From Ceratorhiza oryzae-sativae (taxonomy: Eukaryota > Basidiomycota > Agaricomycetes > Cantharellales > Ceratobasidiaceae): a DNA stretch of 21,622 bases. Of the stretch, positions 16,021-21,622 are shown piece by piece. The notes below the pieces were generated by a model. It saw only the letters and a list, made by a program, of their open reading frames with translations, was not told the origin of the DNA and searched no databases. The translations under genes and the position numbers were made by a program. Where the stretch lies: assembly GCA_030998015.1 (NCBI GenBank), contig JARWMV010000196.1:1-21622 (forward strand), read 5' to 3'. Within the stretch, counting starts at the first letter, position 1. The number at the start of each line of letters is the position of its first letter.

Positions 16021-16192
16021 CCGCCGGCGTTAGAGGGAATCCTAAAGATTCCCTCGTAGAAAATGACGACCGTTCGTCATTTTCAGCCGGCGGCTAAATA
16101 TCGATATTATGCCGCGCACTAGCAATCGCAAACGGTTGCGATTGCTCACGTTGGTTGGTGGGACAAGTCCCACCAGCAACTAACGCGCGCGG
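16021..16192 (-). mobile_element. Family A element A12 in an endonuclease gene
   Basis: A 172-bp copy between HLYE and EFCPSGP. The family normally has LFK-like residues between them, so a few bases were probably lost on insertion. Confidence 0.92.
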
Positions 16193-16428
16193 AGAATTTT
16201 GTCCTTCAGGTCCAAAAACACAAACTTTTAAGCTTAAAGTCTCGGGGAAAGTTTATAAAGCAATATATTTTGGAACTTACGCTTTACCTTGTTTTGGTGA
16301 GTTTTTAAATATTTTTTACCAGGACGGTGTTAAAGTTGTACCAGCTAATATCGCAAATCTGTTGACACCCTCGGGCCTCGGTTATTGGATTTGCGATGAT
16401 GGTGGATTCAATAAAAAAAAAGCGAACT

Positions 16429-16540
16429 CCTGGTATAAAACCCCAAATTGGGGGTGTAGATTTGCCTGCGCAAATCACCCCCAATTTAGGAGTCCTCAGC
16501 GCTTAGGCCGCGCCTAAAGGCGCGATCAGAGAGCGTTGGA
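16429..16540 (+). repeat. Family M double hairpin M2 in an endonuclease gene
   Basis: CCCCAAATTGGGGG/CCCCCAATTT hairpin followed by CCTCAGCGCTTAGGCCGC hairpin, the inverse arrangement of M1. Confidence 0.8.
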
Positions 16541-16660
16541 TAGGGTTATAGTCCGTGCTGGTTAACCATCACGGGGTTTTAGATAATTTTACACTAGAAG
16601 AAGTTGAACTTCTTCGAAAATTATTACTTGATAAATTTGGTTTGGAGTCTGCTCTTCATA

Positions 16661-16742
16661 ACCCCCGCTTAGGGTCAACCAGCATTGTATTTATATATAA
16701 ATACATGCTGTTGACCCGAGGGGTATGGTTATCGAGGCCGCG
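16661..16742 (+). mobile_element. Truncated family B element
   Basis: Keeps only the first arm (GCATTGTATTTATATATAAA and its partner) and stops at GAGGCCGCG, where family I hairpin I3 begins. Confidence 0.85.
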
Positions 16743-16749
16743 TGACAAA

Positions 16750-16796
16750 CCCTCCGCGCTTAGGCCGCCCTGCGGGCGATCAAAGAGCGCGGAGGT
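16750..16796 (+). repeat. Family I hairpin I3
   Basis: Same sequence as I1. It occupies the place of the missing half of the truncated B element. Confidence 0.85.
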
Positions 16797-16927
16797 ATTC
16801 TAAACGGGGTTATTCTATACGAATTCCCTCTCGATCACTTTCCACTCTTCAATCTATTGTTGCTCCTCACATTTTCCCTAGCCTGTTATATAAAATCGGT
16901 ATGTAATAGTTACATTTAACATAACTG

Positions 16928-17029
16928 CTTTCTCAACACAATGTAGCTTTATTCCACTTAGTAAACCACGCTTTCTTCAAGAGTTTACTATTCTTATCTG
17001 CAGGTGCAATTATTCACGCTATGGCAGAT
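16928..17029 (+). CDS. nad5: nad5 exon 5 (last one seen)
   Basis: 34 codons, [20 protein letters not shown] then [14 protein letters not shown], the conserved ND5 segment with the histidines of HLVNHAFFK and HAM. It starts after G16927 and ends in T17029 before CAATAAGCC. ND5 should continue QDxRKxGGL and about 200-300 more residues. I found nothing matching that in the remaining 4.6 kb, so the gene is incomplete in the window. Confidence 0.96.
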
Positions 17030-17437
17030 CAATAAGCCAGTGTGTTCGCACACGAAATGTTGTAATACTGCCAAACTCCGGGCAATTCCTAAAGCTTAAG
17101 TTACAGCGAGTAAAAGGGTAACCTTTGAAAGTACGATAGAGTAATTATCTATCTATGGACAATGTTCCGATGTAATGAGACTCAAGATGATCGAAAGTGA
17201 AATGGATCTTCGCGGAACTAAAATCCTTACGGTTAAACCGTTGGCAGTGCCACTTCAAATCAAGTTTGATTTCATCCGAAGTGACTGCTGAATTTTTTGT
17301 TTAATTTATTAAGGATAAAAGCGCATCGACTAAAAGGTAGTAGTGTCTACACGGGATCAAAAATCTCGCATTAAATTAAGTAACTTGCTTATAAGTGTAG
17401 AATTAAGATATAGTCAGACCCCATACGAAAGTATGAA
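17030..17437 (+). ncRNA. Group I intron core of nad5 intron 5
   Basis: AACTCCGGGCAATTCCTAAA near 17074, CGCGGAACTAAAATCC near 17210, AAAAGCGCATCGACTAAAAG near 17316 and AAGATATAGTCAGACC at 17405-17420 follow the order of P4/P6, P3/P7 and the S strand. The first three match the core of intron 1 closely, so the two introns share a recent ancestor. Confidence 0.8.
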
Positions 17438-17527
17438 AAACCTGTAAAACCTAAGGAACGGCCAGTAACAGTTTCTCTAGATACTGTCCTGTTCTATATA
17501 TTTAAAGGTTTCAATGCGGTAAGATAA
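17438..17527 (+). pseudogene. NUMOD-like endonuclease remnant
   Basis: KPVKPKERPVTVSLDTVLFY then FKGFNAVR and stop. It resembles the NUMOD-like part KNWPVVSIDTLDNN of the GIY-YIG gene in intron 3. No nuclease domain is left next to it. Confidence 0.5.
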
Positions 17528-17576
17528 CATCAAGCTGTGAGGATACAAGTCTAATTTTGCTAAAGTATATAATAAT

Positions 17577-17786
17577 GCCCCCGCTCTATCGGCTAAAATC
17601 TTAGGTGTAACCCAAGATTTCAGCCGCCCTGCCTAGAGAACTGCGCTTTAGCGCACGTCTTGGCAGGGGTAATAAAGCGGAGGGTCAACGACCCGTGGGC
17701 ATTGTTAACGAGGCCGCGTTCGCGGCGAGCCGCGCGCACGCCAGGGCCGCCTTGGCAAGCCAAGGCGTTCGCAGGCGTGCACGGGT
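17577..17786 (+). mobile_element. Family B element B10 (variant carrying a C unit)
   Basis: 210 bp, near-identical to B9, flanked by aat (17574-17576) and aat (17787-17789). Confidence 0.9.
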
Positions 17787-17789
17787 AAT

Positions 17790-18063
17790 AATAATTTTAC
17801 GGGAAAATTTACTCCTTTGATTCCAATCCGATGCCCACCTGCTAAAACTTTATATTGGATTTCACTTACCCTCAGACGGCAGATTCCTACTCGCAATCCT
17901 TCTACCATAGGCCCGGACTGAGTAGCGCCAAGGAGGTCGACAAACAAACCCTTAGTTGGTCTTGAATTATTAAATTCCGTGATTTTTGATAAAAGAGACG
18001 GTAATGTCAACAACACTTAATTTATTACGTTGAATCTAGCTGAACTGTAAATAAGTTAAGTAA
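17790..18063 (-). other. Unassigned stretch, open on the minus strand
   Basis: On the minus strand 17800-18016 reads MLLTLPSLLSKITEFNNSRP, TKGLFVDLLGATQSGPMVEG and GICRLRVSEIQYKVLAGGHR without a stop before entering B10. I do not recognise it. It is less AT-rich than the introns around it. It could be a fragment of a foreign gene or a chance opening; no start signal is evident and all sure genes are on the other strand. Confidence 0.3.
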
Positions 18064-18102
18064 GCCCGTAGGGCCCAAAACCACCGTAAAGGTGTTTTTG
18101 GA
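18064..18102 (+). repeat. Family K double hairpin K1
   Basis: GCCCGTAGGGC followed by CCAAAACCACCGTAAAGGTG hairpin. K2 is at 19457. Confidence 0.8.
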
Positions 18103-18180
18103 AGCAATTTTTCATTGCACGCATTACTAAATGTGACCAATTTCGGTTGGTCAACAACAATTTAGTCTGCCCATAAGGAT

Positions 18181-18352
18181 CCGCGCGCGTTAGTTGCTGG
18201 TGGGACTTGTCCCACCAACCAACGTGAGCAATCGCAACCGTTTGCGATTGCTAGTGCGCGGCATAATATCGATATTTAGCCGCCGGCTGAAAATGACGAA
18301 CGGTCGTCATTTTCTACGAGGGAATCTTTAGGATTCCCTCTAACGCCGGCGG
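18181..18352 (+). mobile_element. Family A element A13 (reference copy)
   Basis: It shows the family architecture. Domain 1 (18181-18261) is closed by CCGCGCGC/GTGCGCGG and holds two hairpins (18199-18216 and 18227-18252). A linker with palindrome TAATATCGATATT follows. Domain 2 (18280-18352) is closed by CCGCCGGC/GCCGGCGG and holds two hairpins (18289-18314 and 18319-18340). The element is thus two double-hairpin domains in tandem. It has no ORF. This copy lies just before the nad4L-like start. Confidence 0.93.
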
Positions 18353-18362
18353 AATTTAAATT

Positions 18363-18504
18363 ATGATTTTTTTAATGTTTTTAATTGGAATTTTGGGATT
18401 TATATTAAATAGAAAAAATATTGCCCTATCAGTCAGTTCCATCGAGACAATGATACTAGCTGTATCATTTCTTGTTTTAATTAGTTCTTTTGGTCTCGGT
18501 GTAC
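18363..18504 (+). pseudogene. nad4L: nad4L-like N-terminal fragment
   Basis: MIFLMFLIGILGFILNRKNI then SVSSIETMILAVSFLVLISS matches the first half of ND4L (FLIGILGF, NRKNI, SIExMxL, LVLISS). After SSFGLGV the expected GQ..YAIYII..AGAESAIGL is missing. A14 interrupts, and the reading after it (AIAGALWVIIFNLVIATITL) leads into a LAGLIDADG gene. It may be a duplicated 5' part carried with the endonuclease, or a genuine 5' exon of a split nad4L whose tail is at 222-250. Confidence 0.7.
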
Positions 18505-18676
18505 CCGCGCGCGTTAGTTGCTGGTGGGACTTGTCCCACCAACCAACGTGAGCAATCGCAACCGTTTGCGATTGCTAGTGCGCGGCATAATATCGATATT
18601 TAGCCGCCGGCTGAAAATGACGAACGGTCGTCATTTTCTACGAGGGAATCTTTAGGATTCCCTCTAACGCCGGCGG
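18505..18676 (+). mobile_element. Family A element A14
   Basis: A 172-bp copy inside the nad4L-like/endonuclease reading. Skipping it and one flanking C joins GGT GTA to GCT ATA GCA in frame. Confidence 0.92.
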
Positions 18677-18919
18677 GCTATAGCAGGAGCATTGTGGGTA
18701 ATTATTTTTAATTTAGTCATTGCAACTATTACGTTATTCTTGTTTATTTTTGAAGAACCCTTTTTTGTTTTAAGTACCCTTCTTGATAAAACTTTATTAG
18801 TTGAATTTCCTGAAATTGATTCAACAACTCTTATGGCCCTTTCACCCTACTTTGTCACTGGTTTTTGTGACGCTGAGTCTTGTTTTAATGTCTCGGTATC
18901 CAAAAGGATTAAATCAATA

Positions 18920-19027
18920 GCCCCCCAATGCGTTACCAAGCCTGTAAGGCACGCCCTACGGGCCAGCGTATTGGGGGGCTATCACCCCCCCAAACAATGC
19001 AGCGTAGCTGCATTAGTTTGGGGGGTC
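18920..19027 (-). repeat. Family E element E5 in an endonuclease gene
   Basis: An inverted copy with an added GCACGCCCTACGGGCCAGCG section in the first hairpin. Confidence 0.83.
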
Positions 19028-19109
19028 AACTGTTGGATATGTTGTACAAGCGAGGTTTGTCATAGAACTTCAGTTAAGTGATATAGATTTATTGTTTAAA
19101 ATACAATCT

Positions 19110-19281
19110 CCGCGCGCGTTAGTTGCTGGTGGGACTTGTCCCACCAACCAACGTGAGCAATCGCAACCGTTTGCGATTGCTAGTGCGCGGCATAATATCG
19201 ATATTTAGCCGCCGGCTGAAAATGACGAACGGTCGTCATTTTCTACGAGGGAATCTTTAGGATTCCCTCTAACGCCGGCGG
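19110..19281 (+). mobile_element. Family A element A15 in an endonuclease gene
   Basis: A 172-bp copy between LLFKIQS and GIGTVTK. Confidence 0.92.
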
Positions 19282-19456
19282 GGGGATTGGGACAGTCACA
19301 AAAGATCCTGTAAAAAATGTTTGCCGATTTAGTGTTGTAAGTATCAAAGATATTAATAATTTAATTATTCCTCATTTTACTGAATACCCTTTACAAAGTG
19401 CTAAATCCGTAGATTTTTCTATATGGGCACAAATTGTGAAATTACTAAATGATAAA

Positions 19457-19495
19457 GCCCGTAGGGCCCAAAACCACCGTAAAGGTGTTTTTGGA
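19457..19495 (+). repeat. Family K double hairpin K2 in an endonuclease gene
   Basis: A 39-bp copy matching K1. Skipping it joins LLNDKA to HLTLAGL in the same frame. Confidence 0.82.
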
Positions 19496-19700
19496 AACAC
19501 CTTACACTGGCGGGGTTACATCAGATTGTGTCTCTTAAAGCAACACTAAATTTTGGATTATCTGAAAATTTGAAAAAGGAATTTCCTAATCTAAGTGTAT
19601 TAGAAAGACCCAACTATAGCCCTGACAACACCATTTTAAATCCTGATTGGATTAGTGGGTTTGTGGAAGGGGAGCCTATTACACAATCAATAGTTTTTAA

Positions 19701-19825
19701 CCTCGACTGTGGGCGGCTTTAGCCGCCCACAGGCTCCGGCCCCTCCAAACAATGCAGCGTAGCTGCACATGTTTGGGGGGCAGAAGTCTGCGGTCGTGTT
19801 CCTGGAACAAGACCACAGACGAGGT
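19701..19825 (+). repeat. Cluster of three hairpins, including half of family E
   Basis: TGTGGGCGGCTTTAGCCGCC, then CCCCTCCAAAC...GTTTGGGGGG, then GTCTGCGGTCGTG/GACCACAGAC. It follows the second endonuclease motif. Confidence 0.75.
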
Positions 19826-20027
19826 AGAAATAGTAATTCAAGTTTTTTATGTCAAATAAAAATGCCTTTAATCAGAAATGGTAGTAAAATACCAATTGAC
19901 CTATTAGGTGCAATCATTCTCTTTGAGAATGTGATATTTAGGACTCTGATTCCGAGGTAGCCTGGAACCTCTGGGGTCCAGGCTACCTCGCAATACCTTG
20001 AAACTAATCTTAGTTACGAGGCTGACT
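19826..20027 (+). other. Short open stretch and a GGTAGCCTGGA hairpin
   Basis: 19835-19940 is open (SSFLCQIKMPLIRNGSKIPI then DLLGAIILFENVIF) but unrecognised; it may be the damaged continuation of the endonuclease. 19944-19999 is the inverted copy of the hairpin at 8783-8835. Confidence 0.4.
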
Positions 20028-20249
20028 CCGCGCGCGTTAGTTGCTGGTGGGACTTGTCCCACCAACCAACGTGAGCAATCGCAACCGTTTGCGATTGCTA
20101 GTGCGCGGCATAATATCGATATTTAGCCGCCGGCTGAAAATGACGAACGGTCGTCATTTTCTACGAGGGAATCTTTATGGGAGGTAGCCTGGACCATGAG
20201 ACTCATGGTCAAGGCTACCTCATCTGAGGATTCCCTCTAACGCCGGCGG
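20028..20249 (+). mobile_element. Family A element A16 with nested hairpin
   Basis: 222 bp, flanked by GACT on the left and AGTC on the right, an inverted pair like those around A6 and A9. Confidence 0.92.
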
Positions 20250-20357
20250 AGTCTTGTTCTGAAGTTTTAGGGTAGAGATTTGATCTTTATCTAGAAACAT
20301 GCCGTTTTGTATGGAACACTAGTGCTTTACAGTAAAAAGCCAACCGTGGTTTAGCGT
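20250..20357 (+). other. Short spacer between A16 and A17, no gene
   Basis: 108 bases, AT-rich, no ORF or repeat recognised. Confidence 0.4.
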
Positions 20358-20579
20358 CCGCGCGCGTTAGTTGCTGGTGGGACTTGTCCCACCAACCAAC
20401 GTGAGCAATCGCAACCGTTTGCGATTGCTAGTGCGCGGCATAATATCGATATTTAGCCGCCGGCTGAAAATGACGAACGGTCGTCATTTTCTACGAGGGA
20501 ATCTTTATGGGAGGTAGCCTGGACCATGAGACTCATGGTCAAGGCTACCTCATCTGAGGATTCCCTCTAACGCCGGCGG
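20358..20579 (+). mobile_element. Family A element A17 with nested hairpin
   Basis: 222 bp; only one base separates it from B11. Confidence 0.92.
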
Positions 20580-20580
20580 G

Positions 20581-20790
20581 ACCCGTGCACGCCTGCGAAC
20601 GCCTTGGCTTGCCAAGGCGGCCCTGGCGTGCGCGCGGCTCGCCGCGAACGCGGCCTCGTTAACAATGCCCACGGGTCGTTGACCCTCCGCTTTATTACCC
20701 CTGCCAAGACGTGCGCTAAAGCGCAGTTCTCTAGGCAGGGCGGCTGAAATCTTGGGTTACACCTAAGATTTTAGCCGATAGAGCGGGGGC
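20581..20790 (-). mobile_element. Family B element B11 (variant carrying a C unit)
   Basis: A 210-bp inverted copy of the B9/B10 type, sandwiched between A17 and A18. Confidence 0.9.
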
Positions 20791-21012
20791 CCGCGCGCGT
20801 TAGTTGCTGGTGGGACTTGTCCCACCAACCAACGTGAGCAATCGCAACCGTTTGCGATTGCTAGTGCGCGGCATAATATCGATATTTAGCCGCCGGCTGA
20901 AAATGACGAACGGTCGTCATTTTCTACGAGGGAATCTTTATGGGAGGTAGCCTGGACCATGAGACTCATGGTCAAGGCTACCTCATCTGAGGATTCCCTC
21001 TAACGCCGGCGG
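20791..21012 (+). mobile_element. Family A element A18 with nested hairpin
   Basis: 222 bp, directly joined to B11, giving an A-B-A cluster of about 655 bp. Confidence 0.92.
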
Positions 21013-21016
21013 ATAC

Positions 21017-21128
21017 AGGTCCAGCAAGATTTTATAAATCTTGCATGGAAGCAAACCACGGGAAGGTATACTAAAGTATAACCTTCAGTTTTACGGTCCA
21101 GCAAGATTTTATAAATCTTGCATGGAAG
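21017..21128 (+). repeat. Two family F repeats (F3, F4)
   Basis: F3 at 21017-21050 and F4 at 21094-21128, in the same orientation, separated by a GGAAGGTATACTAAAGTATA hairpin. Confidence 0.8.
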
Positions 21129-21284
21129 CATGTCTACCTACCACGGTCACAGATGAACCAATTTACGGTAAAAATCCTAGGTATAATTAATTATACCTAG
21201 GCTTTTTGCAGATTCCGTAAATTGGGGAAAGTTTTGAGCCTTATCTGAAGCCGAATCGCAAATTATGGCAAATAGGGTAATCAA
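21129..21284 (+). other. Spacer with a strong AT-rich palindrome
   Basis: AAATCCTAGGTATAATTAAT with its partner TTATACCTAGG forms a hairpin at 21176-21203, nested in outer AATTTACGG...CCGTAAATT arms; a related hairpin is at 8584-8619. No gene seen. Confidence 0.5.
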
Positions 21285-21533
21285 ACCCCCGCTTAGGGTC
21301 ATCCAGCATTGTATTTATATATAAATACATGCTGTTGACCCGAGGGGTATGGTTATCGAGGCCGCGTTCGCGGCGAGGTATTGCGAGGTACCCTGGAACT
21401 TTCAGTTCCAGGGTACCTCGGAATCAGACGCCGCGCGCACGCCAGGGCCGCCTTGGCTTGATTATTGACCTTAAGGTCAATATGAGCCAAGCTTGCTTGG
21501 CTTAAGCCAGGGCGTTCGCAGGCGTGCACGGGT
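21285..21533 (+). mobile_element. Family B element B12
   Basis: 249 bp, flanked by caa (21282-21284) and caa (21534-21536), not the usual cat. Confidence 0.92.
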
Positions 21534-21622
21534 CAAAGACAACATAACTCGTGTTTTCACTTATTTAATTTAAAATGAAAATAATAAATTCTTTGCAACT
21601 AAAAGCTCGACGGTTAACTAAC

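Larger units (their letters stand above)
15719..16906 (+). pseudogene. LAGLIDADG_2 homing endonuclease split by three insertions
   Basis: Pieces: IIIPLLCAVAISFNVENIQP... RRLTESEKLQFTLSPQLKD with first motif ILVGLILGDLNVN to HLYE (16019); EFCPSGPKTQTFKLK... with second motif LGYWICDDGGFNKKK to about 16425; FTLEEVELLRKLLLDKFGLE (16589-16650); and GYSIRIPSRSLSTLQSIVAP to YKIGM, TAA 16904-16906. Insertions are A12, M2 (about 16430-16540) and a truncated B plus I3 (16661-16796). Both motif aspartates are present, so the protein looks recently functional. Its position just before the 3' exon is typical for a P9-loop HEG. The start is not visible; it may be in B9 or lost. Confidence 0.83.
12967..16927 (+). 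other. nad5 intron 4 (group I, 4.0 kb)
   Basis: It lies between AVG and LSQHN, ending in G16927. A core at its 5' end is followed by remnants of two LAGLIDADG_2 genes (14364-14834, 14831-14962) and one more complete LAGLIDADG_2 gene (15719-16906) whose stop is 21 bases before exon 5. It is heavily invaded by A, B, C, D, I and M elements. Confidence 0.92.
18678..19686 (+). pseudogene. LAGLIDADG_1 homing endonuclease fused behind the nad4L-like piece
   Basis: Pieces: LVEFPEIDSTTLMALSPYFV with first motif YFVTGFCDAESCF (to about 18915); GYVVQARFVIELQLSDIDLL (19035-19109); GIGTVTKDPVKNVCRFSVV to WAQIVKLLNDKA (19283-19456); HLTLAGLHQIV... LNFGLSENLKKEFPNLSVLE and second motif DWISGFVEGE (about 19498-19675). 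After EGE the reading passes into a hairpin cluster and the C-terminal half is not recovered. Insertions: E5, A15, K2 and the cluster at 19701-19825. It resembles the intron 1 HEG in layout (FGLSENLKKEF versus LGLSDSLKSEF). Confidence 0.8.
17030..21622 (+). other. nad5 intron 5, 3' end not seen
   Basis: The intron begins after MAD and has a complete-looking group I core in the first 420 bases. Everything to the window end could be intron: a NUMOD remnant, B10, a nad4L-like piece, a LAGLIDADG_1 gene and clusters of A, B, F, K elements. Alternatively the intron is discontinuous and the nad4L-like piece starts another transcription unit. Confidence 0.6.

Noticed and set aside
1..21622. CRISPR array
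   Set aside because: The repeats are palindromic families scattered at irregular distances in both orientations, without regular spacers.
1..21622. Bacterial-style terminators at the GC hairpins
   Set aside because: They recur as families inside genes and introns, lack consistent T runs, and this is mitochondrial DNA.
1..21622. Closed circle formed by the window ends
   Set aside because: The start lies inside a family A element, but the end (CGGTTAACTAAC) does not supply the missing first part, so the ends do not join directly.

Overview
This window is AT-rich mitochondrial DNA from a fungus, most likely an early-diverging lineage of the chytrid, Blastocladiomycota or Mucoromycota/Glomeromycota type. 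The evidence is a split complex I gene (nad5), an overlapping nad4L-nad5 junction (TAATG at 248-252), many group I introns carrying homing endonuclease genes (HEGs), and a very dense load of GC-rich double-hairpin elements like those described from Allomyces and some other basal fungi. All recognised genes are on the + strand. In-frame Trp codons in the exons are TGG, so the sequence does not decide between the standard code and code 4. I recognised no tRNA, rRNA or CRISPR.

Layout. 1-221 is the 3' end of an intron in nad4L. 222-250 is the last 29 bases of nad4L, overlapping the nad5 start by one base. nad5 follows as five exons: 250-573, 4990-5082, 7112-7444, 12763-12966 and 16928-17029. Together they give 352 in-frame codons, about the first 55-65% of a usual ND5. 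The introns between them are 4.4, 2.0, 5.3 and 4.0 kb, and a fifth starts at 17030. No later nad5 exon is visible before the window ends at 21622. Instead, a second nad4L-like piece (the N-terminal part, 18363 onward) lies downstream, followed by a LAGLIDADG gene.

Intron contents. Intron 1 holds a LAGLIDADG_1-type HEG split by about 2.4 kb that carries its own LAGLIDADG_2-type HEG (a probable twintron). Intron 2 holds a LAGLIDADG_2-type HEG with a NUMOD-like segment. Intron 3 holds a long GIY-YIG/NUMOD HEG. Intron 4 holds an intact-looking but element-split LAGLIDADG_2 HEG plus two remnants. The region after exon 5 holds a NUMOD remnant, the nad4L-like piece and a LAGLIDADG_1 HEG. Group I core motifs (the R/S-like segments, e.g. 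AAGATATAGTCC) are visible in introns 2, 3, 4 and 5.

Mobile repeats. Roughly a third of the window is palindromic elements. Family A has 18 copies of 172 or 222 bp, family B about a dozen copies of 204-249 bp, and at least nine smaller hairpin families (named C-M here) also occur. Exons are free of them; HEGs and intron loops are riddled with them. Family B copies are flanked by matching 3-bp direct repeats, and at two sites removing an element with one repeat restores an endonuclease reading frame exactly. This is the strongest evidence in the window that these elements are mobile.
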